Source of the DNA: Hevea brasiliensis
Lineage: Eukaryota; Streptophyta; Magnoliopsida; Malpighiales; Euphorbiaceae
DNA: 64,000 nucleotides
Reading direction: 5' to 3'
NCBI RefSeq assembly: GCF_030052815.1
Contig: NC_079509.1
Location: forward strand, 50,782,829-50,846,828
In this document: positions 33,612 through 46,287 of the stretch, piece by piece
Layout: each line of letters opens with the position of its first letter
How positions within the stretch are numbered: position 1 is the first letter of the stretch
The notes under the pieces: model-generated
Database searches by the model: none
The model's input: only the letters and a program-made list of their open reading frames with translations
What the model was told of the DNA's origin: nothing
Translations under genes and position numbers: made by a program

Positions 33612-36600
33612 TTATACATTGAACAAATACGTACTTGCTACGCATGTCCCGCTCGACTCCTGTGTGCACTCTTCCACCGATTGACTCTCCACAAAACCTT
33701 AACCATAGGATCTGCTTAGATCTCACTGCCTCACTTGGTAGTCCACTATGGCTACAGTCGCTCCTCAAATGTCAAGTTCTCTTTAGCTCTATCACATCCT
33801 ATCAAGCAGACATGAGAAGGATCGGAATGTATTTCCGAGCATGGAGATGTGAAACACTGGATGAACGTGAGAAAGGTTGGGTGGTAGCTCCAACCGTAGG
33901 CAATCGCCCAACTCTATCAAGAACCTCAAAAGGTCCGATATACCGAGGTGCCAACTTGCCCTTCTTTCCAAATCTCATGACTCTTCATTGGAGATACCTT
34001 CAGAATACATAGTCGCCATCGCAAACTCCACATCCCTCCGTCTGGGTCCGTATAACTCTTCCGCCATCAAAGTCAGCCTTCATTGCTCCTCGATTAAAGG
34101 AACTACCTCGAGGTGTACCGCACTAGGTCTACATCATGCACTTTCGCTTCCCATTTCTCGCCCAACACGAGGAGACCTACACTTTCTTCCATATAATGCC
34201 TCATAGGTGCCATCCTATGCCGGAGTGATAATCGTTGTTGTAGGCAACTCCACCAAAGCTAGCCGTCATCCCATTGACCTCCAAAATCCAAGACACTCAT
34301 GCGGAGCATGTCTTCCGTTGTTTGGATTGTCCTTCTGACCGCCTGCCTGTCTCGAGGGTGGAAAGCCGCATCAAGTTCAATCAGGTGCCAAGTGCCTCCC
34401 GCAACTTTCTCCAAAACCGAGAAGTGAATCAGCCCTATCGATATTATGGAAGCCTAATTCCATGCAATCGACTATTTCTCAATGTAGAGCGCATACGTGC
34501 CACGTAGTATGTAGTCTTTACAGTAAGAAGTGAGCCGATTTGGTCAAGCGTCCACAATTACCCATATCGAATCATATCCTCGCGTGGTACGAGGCAACCT
34601 ACCACAAAATCCATAGTGATCATTTCCCACTTCCATTCGGGATAGGGAGCTCTGCGCTTCCCCGACGGTCTCGTGTTCAAACTTCACCTTCGACAAGTCA
34701 AGCACTTGACACAAAGTCCGCTATGTCTCTCTTCATGCCATTCCACCAATAGCTATCTTTCACATCATGGTACATCTTGGTGGAACTCGGGTGGATACAT
34801 AAAGGTGTAGTGTGCCTCTGCATGATTTCATTCCCGAGATTGTCCACATCGGGCACACATATTCTAGAACCTTGCACTAGGGCGCCATCATTGGCAAATC
34901 CAAACTCACCACCTTCACCTTGTGCATTTTTCTACGATCTTCATCAATTGTTGGTCTCTCGTGGCCGGGAAACTCTAACTCGCCCTCAAGTCCGCCTCAC
35001 CGAAAAGTGAGCCAACAATACCCTCATCCGAAAGATCTAGGATTAAACCTTGATCCATCAACTCATGTACCTCCGAATCGCTGGTTTCTTTCTCACAAAT
35101 GTGCGCCAAACTACTGTAAGATTTTCTCGCCAAAGCATCTGCTACAACATTGGCCTTCCCAGGTGGTACCGATGGTGCAATCATAGTCTTTCGTAAGCTC
35201 CATCCATCTCCTCTGCCTCAAATTTAAATCCTCCGTTGGAAGATGTACTTCAAACTCTTGTGGTCGGTGTATATCTCGCACACTTCACCATACAGTAGTG
35301 TCTCCATTTTTAGTGCAAAGACTACACCGCCATTTCCAAATCATGGGTGGGGTAGTTCGCCATGCCTCTTCACCGCCTTGAAGCATAAGCCACTACCTTC
35401 CATTCTCGCATCAACACACACCCTAGGCCAACTCGAGGCGCCACAATACACTGTATCCTTCACCACTCACAGTAGTGTCAACACAGGGCAAAGTGGTTAG
35501 ACACTCCTTGAGCTTTTGGAAACTCACCTCACAATATCCGTCCAAATGAATGGAACATTCTTCCGGTCAACTTAGTTAGGGAGCCGCTATCCCGAGAAAT
35601 CTTGCACAAAACGCCTCAGAGTAGCTACTAAACCTGTAAAACTTCGCACCTCGTTGATCGTTGTAGGCCTAAGCCAATCGCTGTGCCTTCAATTTTCTTG
35701 GGATCCACTTGAATGCCGCTACTAGAAACCACATGTCCCAAGAATGAGATGCTTTCTAGCCAAAATTCACATTTTGAAAATTTGGCATATAAATGTGCTC
35801 CTCAAAGTCCGCAACACTTTTCTCAAGTGCCACACGTGTTCTTCCTCGGTCCGAGAGTATACTGCATGTCATCAATGAATACGATGACAAACGGTCCAAA
35901 ATGGCTTGAACACCTGCTCATCAAGTCCATGAAGGTCGGTGCATTAGTGAGTCCAAAAGACATCACCAAGAACTCATAATGACCATACCTTGTCCTCGAA
36001 GCCGCTTTGGACACGCCCTCATCCCCGATTCTCAATCGATGGTAGCTCGATCGCAGTCTATCTTGGAAAAGAATCTAGCCCCTTGAGCCGATCAAATAGA
36101 TCATCGATCCGAGGAAGTGGATACTTGTTCTTCATACCACTTTGTTCAAATTGCCTATAGTCAATACACAACCTCAACGACTCCATCCTTCTTTCTCACG
36201 AATAGAACAGAGCACCCTGGTGAAGTGCTCTGACGTATGAAACCCTTGTCCAAAAGCTCCTGTAGTTGCTCCTTCACTCTTTTCGCTTCACTGGTGCCAT
36301 CCTCGTAAGGTGGCATTGAAATGGGGTTTGTACCGCACAACATCGATGCAAAACTCTATTTCCTTCCCGGTGGCAACCCCGAAGCTCCTCCGAAGACATC
36401 CATATATTCTCGACAACAGAACATTTTCCATGCCGACACCTTCTACAGATGTATCTCTCACCAATGCCAAATACCCTTGGCATCCACGCCTCAACATTTT
36501 CCTAGCACTAATTGCCGACACTAAGTTATATGGAGCCACGCTCCGTCACCATCAAAGCTAAACTCTTCCACACTGTATGTGGAAGTACACCTTTATGTTC

Positions 36601-38165
36601 CCGCAGCCTAAGGTGGCGAATGAGTTGCCAACCAATCCATCCCCAAAATTACATCAAAATCCACATCGTAAAGGAACCAAGTCCGCGGGAGGATCTTTCC
36701 ATCCACTACCACTGGCTACCCGAAAACCATATCTACCTCTATGTTGTCACTAAGTGGGGTAGCTACGCATAAAGGGCATTCTAAAGTGGCAGGTTTCTAC
36801 CCAATCTCATGGCAAATACAGGGGAGACAAATGAGTGCGTAGCACCTGATCTATTAAAACACGAGCCTCATAAGAATGCACTGTAAGAATACCGCCACAA
36901 CCGCGCTTGAGGCTCGAGCATCCCGGTGGGTCGTGGTGAAAACCCGAGCTTGACTTCTACCCCGAGTGGCGTAACCCCATCGACTCCTACCTCGACCGCC
37001 TCCATATCCACGCCCCTTGTCCTCGGCCATCGAATCGATCGCCGCCATGTGGGAAGCACCTGATACCGGGCGAGGAACGTTGGCAGTAACCTCGTGACCC
37101 CATCTGTGGCTCATCAAAACGGGCATTCTCTAGCAAAGTGACCGTTGGCTACACCAAGCACACTCGATCCCATCAAACAAGGTCCCAATGCCCTCTTCCA
37201 CATTGTGCACAAGGTGCCAAAGAGGATCCCGATCCGCACCGTAACTACTGACTCAACTCGACCACCGCCGATCCGCACGGTCCGAATCCTCGAGGTTTAT
37301 GCCTAAATCCACTTTTCTTATTTCTACTCTTTCCTCCGTAATTACTCCGCCACCACCGCCCCGAGTACCCATGGGAGGGACACCGAGGAACCTTCTCGCT
37401 TGTTCTTCTTGCTCTTCCGCCATCCGCAGAATCGATCTCTATCTGTCTGCCTGGCCAACCACCACGCCAAAAGATCGACGTATATCATGGCAGTTCGCAT
37501 ACCTCCCGCCCAAATCTTTAAGAACCTCTTCACTTTCATAGTTTCGTAGCAACACCGTAGGGGCATATCTCGCCAATTCTAAACTCAGAGCATATTCATC
37601 TGCTGCATCGCCATTCGCCTTAAGGCCTCAAAAGCCCATCGCTTCGATCTCGTAGCTCGCACAAATCGATTGATGAAAAGTTCTACAAACTGAGCCCATG
37701 ACAAACCCTCAATCCGGGGTAACATGTAGTCATTCATCCATTGCCTAGGCATAGGCCCCATGACATGTCAGATACACTCTATCGGGCTTCTATCACCAAT
37801 CAGAGTTCTCGCCGCCTCGCAGAACTAAAACCGATATGCGCTATCCGACACATCAAAATACCGTGCACCAACTTCTGAAGTTTACAACTGCTTGTAAGGT
37901 TCTTCTCTTGGTGCGTGGATCACACTGTGGAGGATGGACTATATATCGAGCCATCATGTCGATGGTTCTCTCGCATCACCTAGAGTAGCCGCCATGGGGT
38001 CCATGGGACCCGTGCCATAAAGGACTGCTCAGATCGTTGGCCGCTCCTCTACTTGAGCAATCTAGGCCTCCTACCCCGCCTCCTGGCAAAGCGCCTCATC
38101 CGTGGCCGACACCTCGCCGAGCACATCCCGTTCTCGTGCAAGGCAGCCTCTCCGCTTCTACGCAT
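33612..38165 (-). pseudogene. gag-pol remnant of the nested element
   Basis: Read on the minus strand, gag starts at 38165 (MRRSGEAA). The CCHC knuckle remnant is at about 37120-37165, the protease remnant (LID-type) at about 36838-36866, RT at 35823-36343 ([41 protein letters not shown] with its Asp pair near 35872) and RNase H at about 35150-35560. The linker VHELMDQGLILDLSDEG is at 35015-35070, integrase at about 33900-34900 and a chromodomain remnant at 33612-33770. Frame changes occur every 50-150 bp. Sites such as ATTCCAGATCC (element at 25231) appear as ATTCCGATCC here. Many breaks may therefore be sequencing artefacts rather than old mutations. Confidence 0.85.
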
Positions 38166-38376
38166 TTTCATGAAATTCAGCAGCATTAGCCCACAAAATT
38201 CAAATCTGCACATTACACAGCTCTATAGACTCATATTTATACATAACATATGGAGCAGAAACTAGAAGCAAAGATGACAATGCAAGACGAATGTGGACCC
38301 TATATTTTCGCATGTGACTCCTATTAGACTCTTCCCAACACTTTAGACAACATTCCCTAAGAATCTGGAGCCTAAG

Positions 38377-38387
38377 CTCGATACCAC
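38377..38387 (-). other. Primer-binding site of the nested element, one base short
   Basis: The minus strand reads TGGTATCGAGC, one base shorter than the canonical TGGTATCAGAGC. The missing base is the A of CAG. Confidence 0.75.
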
Positions 38388-38390
38388 ATT

Positions 38391-40877
38391 TTTCACGACT
38401 CCAACCTATGGGCCGGACCAAGACTAGGACTCTGGCCACCTAAATCCCCCGAGGCACGTTGTAAGCATTAAGTTTTCATTTAACAAATTCTGAGGCCCAT
38501 TGGTCCCAAATTCAAGAAACCAAACTGACAGTGTCCGGCCATAAATGGACTTTCCAACGGGAGTTTTGACTCACCCGACCAGAAACACAATAAATACTCA
38601 ATTGGGGAGCTCACCACCCTCCACATACTCATCAACATAAATAAATGGGAGCTCACTCCTCATCCAATCCATCAACATGCATAACATATTTAAGTTTACA
38701 GTCCAACATGATAAAAATATTACGCATCAAATTCAAATAAATACCGCTAACACATGCGGAAATTCTAGGAGTAATTAAAATTACACAAACATGGATAAAC
38801 AACTCGAAGGATAAAAGCAGTTAACCTGCATAAAATATCCTCCGTGGCTCAGAAAATTTTTGAACAGAGGAGCGTCACTCGAGAGTAAAATATCAATCTT
38901 AACTATAATCTCTATAACTATCTCAAACTAATGCAACTGTAGAGTGAAATGCAACATTAACATCATATTCACATCATAGCATCAAAAGGTAATTTGGAGC
39001 ACTCACGCACTCGTAGCATCAATCATAATATATTGGGAGCCGATCCTGCATGCCTCTCTTAAATCCAACTCGTGCCAAGAACTCAAGCCGACTTTCGCTA
39101 ATAAACCAAATCGAGGGTCCCAAATAAGAACTCAAGCCGTGACTACCCTCAAGGAACGTCCCAAATAAGAACTCAAGCCGTGACTATCCCGCCCCATCCA
39201 TAGTCCACACCACATCACACGCACGCCAACGCACGCACACCGCCTCCAAATTACTACAACAACACTCATGGCACATTAATGCTATGAATGCAACATAAAT
39301 CGTGTTTAGAGTTTAACTACATAAATATATTCATATAAGTGATGCATGGGCATGTCAATATATAATAATATCGAAATTATAATTAAAATTAATATTTTAC
39401 TCACGCATTTGACGACAAATTACCGTATGGCGGGCGGAGGAAGAAGGTCATTCCGCCACGACAATTACATTACATCTAATTAATACAATCGACTCAATAC
39501 AAACAAAGAAAAGACCAATTACGCCCTAAGTCGCCGAAAATCCGCAGAGTCTCCCTATACCTAGACCTACCCAACCCGCAAAAGGGCTAAAAACGCACTT
39601 CTATATTCACAATCCATATATCAACAGCTCAATCATATCACACAGCCCCTCCCGCCCATCAAATCAATTATCCATCACAATACGCAAAATTTCAATTTAG
39701 TCCTTATTATTGATCATTTTTGCAAAATCGCCAAACAAGCTCTAAAAATTATAAAACTTTGCCTCGGTCCTTAGCAATATTACTAAGCTATTGCAAAAGA
39801 ATCGTAATTTTCTAAGCTACCACGTAATATTTTACGGATTTTTAATCATATTTAAGCACTAGAAAATTACGAAAACAAGGTTCGGTTTACCTTTGCCGAT
39901 TCCGACTTCTGGACGCGCTGACGCCCGACAATGGGGTAGGCAAAATCTCGCCCGATTCGAGACTTTTCCCAGAACGGTCCGTTCGCCGAATTTCGCAGAT
40001 CTTGGCCAATCGCCGAATTTCCGCGAATTGAGAATACCTACGAAGCCCATAACACGGGGTTAGTACATAAATTTTTCAGAATTTTCTAAGCTCATTTAAT
40101 GCTCGAAAACACCGCGGTTCCGTGGGACCCACCAAAAACGTTGTCGGAAAATTTTGAAATTAATATCCCGCGAAGCTCTCGCCGAGTGGAGCGTGCTGGT
40201 AGCCTCGGTTTTCGTGATTCACTTTCGAGAAATCTAGCCCAAAAGTCGAATGGGCGAAAATCTTCCGAGCAAAAATCTGACAATCCGCTGATGGATTTCG
40301 CGTTTGGTGTCTATGGAAAGCTCACGAGTAGATGATTTTAGACACAAGACCCGTCCAATCGGTGGCCGGATCGGCCGGATTTGGCAGGAAGCCGGGCTGC
40401 GCGCGCAGGGGGAGAATCGCGCGCTTTTCCGGGCCGCGCCGGCTGGACGGCCGGGAGGCGCAGGGGAGGACGCAGGGGAGGCGGCGGCCAGTGGGAGGGG
40501 AGGAGAGAGAAAGAGAGAGAGAAGGGGAGGCACGCGCTGGAGGAAGAGGAAGAAAGAGAAGAGACTGGTCCGATTCGACCGGTCCGATCCGGTCGGCTCG
40601 ATTCGCCGGTTCGATTCGAATACAAAATTTTGAATTTTTATCGCCTGACCAAAACGAGGTCCAAAATTCAAAAATTCTAAAACTCGTAAAAATACGTGAC
40701 TCCAAATATATTTTTAGTTTTGCCACGTGGTCTTTAAATTAATTTTTAAAATCATTAAAGTTTATATTTTCGAAAATCAACCCGATTTTTAAAATCCAAA
40801 ATCTCAAAAATTCCTAAAATTCAAATAAAATTAAAATATCAAAATACTCATAATTAATAAAATTTTGGGGTGTTACA
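38391..40877 (-). repeat. 5' LTR of the nested element
   Basis: 2487 bp, with its start (minus strand) at 40877 and its end near 38391, where the family GTCGTGACA has become AGTCGTGAAA. It is close to the 3' LTR in long blocks but separated by many small indels, e.g. CCGCTAAC at 38744 against CGCTAAC at 31403. Confidence 0.88.
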
Positions 40878-43800
40878 TTCAATTTATCAATTACAATCAA
40901 TATTTAAAGTAATTCCAAGAATTAATGAAAATAAATATTAATTTCAATAGAATCAAATATACATAAATCCTAATTGAAATCATAATTATTTATTATTCAA
41001 AACCGCTTTATCTCACTAACTGTGCAAGACTAATCCGTAAGGGCCATCTTCAGGGCGATTCTAACTCCCTATGGTCGGGGAGGTCGAATCATCGTACACA
41101 GTACACAACACAATAATGAAACTTTCGAAAGGGTCAACGAAAAACTTAGATCTAACCTCTAATAAGATGAGAATCTAAGCCTGTGCACATACCATGGTAT
41201 TCAAAACAAAACAAAGCTAACTCCAATGTCTCCTTAACAAATGAGAGAGATGGGTAATAACCTAATTAAGCATCTATAGTGAGATGGGTGATAAAATAAT
41301 ATCATAAATCTTTTGTTCTTTTTGTGAGCATAAATCATAACACAATTCGATTCAATGTCAATTTCAATATCCCATAATTTTATGCTCATTACAATTCAAA
41401 ACAAAATTTATCCATTTCCCGTGTCAAGTATATTTCAATCAAAATTTTTCTAAAGCTAACTTTATTCAATTCATGACAAAATAAAATCATGACTAATTTC
41501 ATTTTCCAAAACTAAACTTATTCATACCATAACACATTTCAATAATTGTTGAGATAAATTCAATATTTGATAAACATAATACAATAAGAAATAAAATCAT
41601 TTAGTCAAAAAGACATATGAAGAAACATAACCAATAAAAACACTAGTTGTGCAAAAACCTCTTTATTGACTAATTTACTCCACCTTTCGGTTTTTCCTTG
41701 AAAATCCTTTTCTAGTCTCTTTTTCAACTAAAACACACAGTTTACAGTGTTTCAGTACCATATTTCATAATAAATCCATTAATTTATTTCTTGCCTACTT
41801 AGTTATAGCCTTAAATTTGCTTAAATTGGTATCCTTTGAACTTTGCATTTTGGAGTTACTATTTATTGTACTATTCAAGTCAAAATGTTGACTTTTTTCT
41901 ACTAAATAGGTTTATTAATTTTAATTACACTCATATACCACATTTTGAGTCATGTTTTTGTTGGCATTAATTGCCAAATTCAATTCAAAGTCTATTAGGG
42001 TTAAATCTCAAAATTTCAATTTTGGGTTACTTGTTTGTAATGTTCCATTGGTCTACCTACAATGGAAATTTGGTCAACTTTCCCTCATTAAAGTTGTTCC
42101 TTAATATCTTATCTTTAATTTCCTTTTTGAATCACTCCATTTGGAGTTTTGTAACTCAAGTTATGGCCATTTTCCTAAGGCTGGCTGGATTTGTATCTAC
42201 CCAGAATTCTGAGCAGATTTTTTGTTCTGGCAGTTTTGGGCAACTAACTTTGGATGGCAAAATGACTTAGTTATGGCAGAATTTGGGTTGGTGTTCTTCA
42301 TAAAAGTTGTGGTACTATGTCATATCTTTCCAATGCCACAAAAATCAGGTCATTTGGACCTGCCTAGACCAAGTTATGACTAAATGAACAAACACTGTTC
42401 ATTTAGTCATTTTTGTACAGTGGCAATGCACATTACCCAGATTTAACCTAATTGTTCACTAACTTAGAGTCACTTTCTGGACATGGTTTCTGTATGAAAA
42501 ATGTGTCATTATGTATCTATTTTCATTTTCAATTGGCCTCACACCAATTGGAGAGACAGAATTACAGTTTTGGTCCCTGAAAGGGACCTAGGTTAGGCTG
42601 TCCAAGATTGGACCCCTACCTATCTGAATTTGGTTTTACTTCTAACCATTTAAACACATCCTAATTTGTCTCAATTGACCATTTTGAGTCTCATTTAGGT
42701 CAAAGTACATCAATTTACCAATTTCTCAATTTTTTCCCCTAAACCCTAAGGGTCAAAACCCTAATTTTTCTACTTAATTCAATTGATGCAATTAAAGTGT
42801 ATAAGCATCATCTACACCCTAAATCAAGTTTAATCACACCTTTAATTGCATCAAAATCAATCAAACCCTAACTTCCTTACATTGGGCAAAATTCATGTGG
42901 ATGGGGATGAGCATGATTTGTTTCATTTGTTTATTAATTTCTAGTGTAATTTAACTACTTAATCATGAATTAAAGAATAAATTTGAAAACTAACCACTAA
43001 CCTCTTGGTAGCTCTTTCACTCTTCCAATTCCCACTTCCTTTTTGAATTTTTCTCTTCTACTCCTCTTGCCAAAGCTTGATTATAGGTTTTTAACTATGA
43101 AATTTAGGGGATTTATGAGTTAAATTCAAGCTTTAAAAGCTTGAAAATTATGGCCATGGAGGAAAACTAAAGAGAGAAGAGAGGATGAGGAGAGAGACGG
43201 CAACTACAAAATGAAGATGACCATTTTTTTTTGTTTTTAATTTTATGTATTTATCTTGCTTTTTGACTTAGTAAAAAATTAGAATAATTCAATTTTATTT
43301 TTGACATCATGGGTGAGGTCATTAAGATGAGGTCATAATTCATTTTCTTTTCTTTTTCCTTTTTTCTTTATTTTTCCATAGTTCTTTAATTTAATTCTAT
43401 ATTCTGAAATTTTCATTTCTCCGATTTTATTGGACAGTTAGGTCATGAGTCACCTCTAGGGGTGAATTGACCAATTTGCCCCTTGCCAGTTTGATCTGGT
43501 TTGCAAGTAATTTAATATTTCTTGTGGAGCCCTGATCTAATTATTTGACCTACTTATCAGCTCTTTTCCGTGATTTTCTCTTTTCCACTAGGTTTGCAAT
43601 AGTCCTTAGGACCGTGGCATCATAATTTCCCATTCAAAATTAGGGTTAGGACTGACTTTGCAGTCACTTCCTGAGAAGGTCACCCATCACTGTGACCCTT
43701 AGCTCATTTAACTTTTTCTGCTTATTTTCTTTATTTATATTTTTCCTTCTTATAATTGTTATTTATTTTTATCTATGACTTTTCTTGATGTCACAAATAT

Positions 43801-43890
43801 AGCTCCAGACGTCTTGACTGTCCGGGCAGACATCAGGCACCGAAACAGTAGACTGTACAGGAGTGTCCAATATGAGGGCATTACATTTCT

Positions 43891-44334
43891 AATAAGAAAA
43901 ATATATATATTTAAAAATGGATTTTTTTTCTATTTTAGATTAATGAAAAAAATAGAAATAATTTATTTTTAAATTATTTATTTTGAAGTCATTTCAAAAA
44001 GTAAATTTTGAATAAAATAATAAATTGCTACTAAAAAATATAATATAAATACTATTAGTAATACTATAAAAATAAATATTAAAATATTAAAAAGAAAATT
44101 ACTAATAAAAAAATAGAAATGAAAATTTGTCACTAATAAAAATTATAATAAAATATTAAAAAATAAATTGCTAAAATATTTAAAATAAATTACTAACAAA
44201 AAATAGATTATTACTAAAAATAATATAAAAATATTATTAAAAATTACAAATAAAAATAAATTAATCAAAATTTGCCATAATTGTATTATAATAAAATTTA
44301 CTAAAAAATAAATTAATAATAAAAATTAAAATGG
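43891..44334. other. AT-rich intergenic DNA
   Basis: Diverged short repeats of TTACTAAAAA/ATAAAATA. TTTAAAAATGGATT at about 43911 resembles TTTAGAAATGGATT found again at 44950 and 45030. No gene is seen. Confidence 0.5.
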
Positions 44335-44705
44335 GAGAAAGAGTTATGAATAAAAATAAAAAAGAAAAAAGATGAGAGAAAAATGAAATAAAAGAAAATG
44401 AAAGAAAATGGAAAAATGAGAAAAATGAAATAAAAAAAAACTATTGATACAAAAAATAAAATAAAAATGAAGTGAAAGATAAAAGAAAGAAAATGAAATA
44501 AATGGAAGGAAGAATGAAATGAGAGAAAAATAAATGAAAAAAAAAAGATTAATAAAAAGGAAAAAAATAAGAGAAAAATGACATGAAAAATTAAATGAAA
44601 AGAACGAGAAAGAAATAAAAGGAAATGGAGGAAATAGTGAAATGAGAGAAAAAAAAAAAAAGAAAAAAGAATGAATGAATGAATGAGTAAAATGAGGAAG
44701 GAGAA
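44335..44705 (+). repeat. Long purine-rich tract (GAAA/ATGA low complexity)
   Basis: About 370 bp made almost only of A and G with scattered T, and with C nearly absent. Units like GAAAATGAAA and GAGAAAAATGA recur. The minus-strand frames of 132 and 155 codons (Phe/Ser/His/Leu) across it are low-complexity and not a gene. Confidence 0.85.
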
Positions 44706-46040
44706 GTCTTTTAATAAGCAATTTGGAAATGAACTGTAACATCCATTTCTAATTGAAAAAAAAAAAAAGTGGGATTTCACTCCACAAATTAAATGAATTT
44801 TTGAATATGTTTCTAAATTTTAAATGAGTTTTTGAATTTATTTTTAAATTTGAAACGGAATAAAAATAAAGTTTTATGTCTATTTCTTAATTAAACAAAC
44901 AAAAATGAGATATTTCCCACCATAAAATTTTAAAGTACATAATATATTTAGAAATGGATTTTAAAAACTATTTTTAAATTTAGGGAAAAAAAATGCAAGC
45001 TATTTCTCTTCATAATTTTCCAATAATTTAGAAATGGATTAAAAACGATTTTTGAATTTTGTATCTTATTTTAAAGCTTTCTGTTGTGCATCACAAAAGT
45101 GTGTAAACTACGAAAAAATAAAAAATAAAGTTAATACGCAAAATACTAATATTTACATGATTCACCCTTTCCACATACGGCTACATCCATATGCATTCTA
45201 TCTTCTACTATCATCAATAATAGATCATTCCTTACAAACTCAAATTATACTATACATTAGTTAGTTCTTTCAGTTTCCTCTAAATATAATTTAATATATT
45301 TATTAACTTAATTGCTACACTACAAATGCCGTTTTTAACTACATGGGAAAAAACCCTCTCACCAACAGATAAAAAACTTTTCCTTTTGAATCTATGTCAT
45401 TTCTCCACTTTAAACCGAAACCTCTCTCCATTGTAATGGGCAAGAGCACCTTATCAATGGACAGAATTAAACCCTCAGCAATTGGCAAAGCTCTTCTCTA
45501 TAATGAGCGATAGCCCTATTTCATGAGCTAAAAGTCACTCTTCATGAATAAAATTAAATAACCTTTTAACTATTCTTTTATTTATAGTGTTAATTCTCCC
45601 AATCCTATTCTAATTAGAAATCTCACTCAATTTAGAAATAATACTAAAATAAGAGTTCTATTCTATATATGAAATATACTTCATCCTATTGAGAAATATT
45701 TTTTTTACTCAAATTAAAAAAGTATCTTCTTAATCAATTAAGATTTTGAGTCATAAATTTAATATTTTCTTTTATATCTCTACAATTTGCAAAAGCTCAT
45801 TGTGGCTGCAAATACTGAAAAATGTGGTTAAGGGACCAACATCACTGTGGGAGCACAAGGGGCATTAACTCTAGTTGGGGTCAAGCCACCTATGTTTTTC
45901 TCCACTACTTCGACCGAAAAAAACAAGTCGCTTGGTTTACCTCAAAATGACAAGTCGTTTTGCTTCATGCTCCAGCCTCCAGTGTAACTGGGCGCGAGAT
46001 TATTTAATCAGCATGAAGCGTCATGTGGTCAACAGTCAAC
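44706..46040. other. Intergenic DNA with TTTAGAAATGGATT repeats
   Basis: Copies of TTTAGAAATGGATT occur near 44950 and 45030 and inverted near 44748. This could be subterminal repeats of a decayed DNA transposon, but no termini were found. 45300-45560 is GC-richer and resembles LTR sequence, without a boundary. No gene is seen. Confidence 0.4.
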
Positions 46041-46049
46041 TTTTCATTT

Positions 46050-46287
46050 TTTTCATTTTTTCTAGAAAATTTAAAAATTCGTTTAAGAATTTCACAGTGC
46101 TCAAAAAAATTACAAAACTAGTGCCAATATTCCAAATTATTTTCATATGCACTTTGAAAAATTTTGGAATATTGCATGTAACATATTTTTCCCATTTAAA
46201 ATTTTGACAAATGGAAATTATACTGATGAGATTTGAATCCCGCGTCTATTCTTAGAAAGCTTCACTTTTACCACTAGACTAAGGCAT
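46050..46287 (-). mobile_element. Probable tRNA-derived SINE
   Basis: The minus strand begins GCCTTAGTCTAGTGGTAAAA (A box, 46266-46278) and continues with GCGGGATTCAAATCTC (B box, 46228-46240), at the spacing of a tRNA promoter. The head resembles a plant tRNA-Gly type. The body runs left with no coding signal, and an A-rich stretch on the minus strand (about 46035-46060) could be its tail. The left limit is a guess and no target duplication was confirmed. Confidence 0.5.

Larger units (their letters stand above)
31052..40877 (-). mobile_element. Nested full-length Tekay/Del-like element, minus strand
   Basis: A 9.8-kb element with LTRs 31052-33553 (3') and 38391-40877 (5'), primer-binding site at 38377-38387, and a gag-pol remnant 38165-33612. 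Target duplication TTCAA is exact (31047-31051 and 40878-40882). It is related to the plus-strand element: the same domain order, LTR landmarks and initiator-Met priming. It differs by many one- to three-base indels, heavily concentrated at CTG/CAG and CCG/CGG. No frame longer than about 90 codons survives in pol. Confidence 0.92.
30161..43885 (-). mobile_element. Solo LTR (about 3.9 kb) interrupted by a nested element
   Basis: Outer parts 30161-31051 and 40878-43885 belong together. On the minus strand the repeat starts TGTAATGCCCTC (right end) and ends GGGTGTGATA (left end, one change from TG...CA). The 5-bp duplication TTTCT flanks it exactly (30156-30160 and 43886-43890). No second copy, primer-binding site or coding domain occurs in the outer parts, so this is most simply a solo LTR left by LTR-LTR recombination. 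It is unusually long. Orientation follows the TGTAA start and the layout near the 3' end (CCACTGAGTT...GTCGCAGGTG), similar to the Tekay LTRs. Confidence 0.75.

Noticed and set aside
44313..44780. 155- and 132-codon minus-strand ORFs rich in Phe, Ser and His
   Set aside because: They arise from the purine-rich low-complexity tract, which lacks stop codons by composition.
45313..45330. CACTACAAATGCC as the terminus of a CACTA transposon
   Set aside because: No matching inverted terminus or 3-bp duplication was found on either side.
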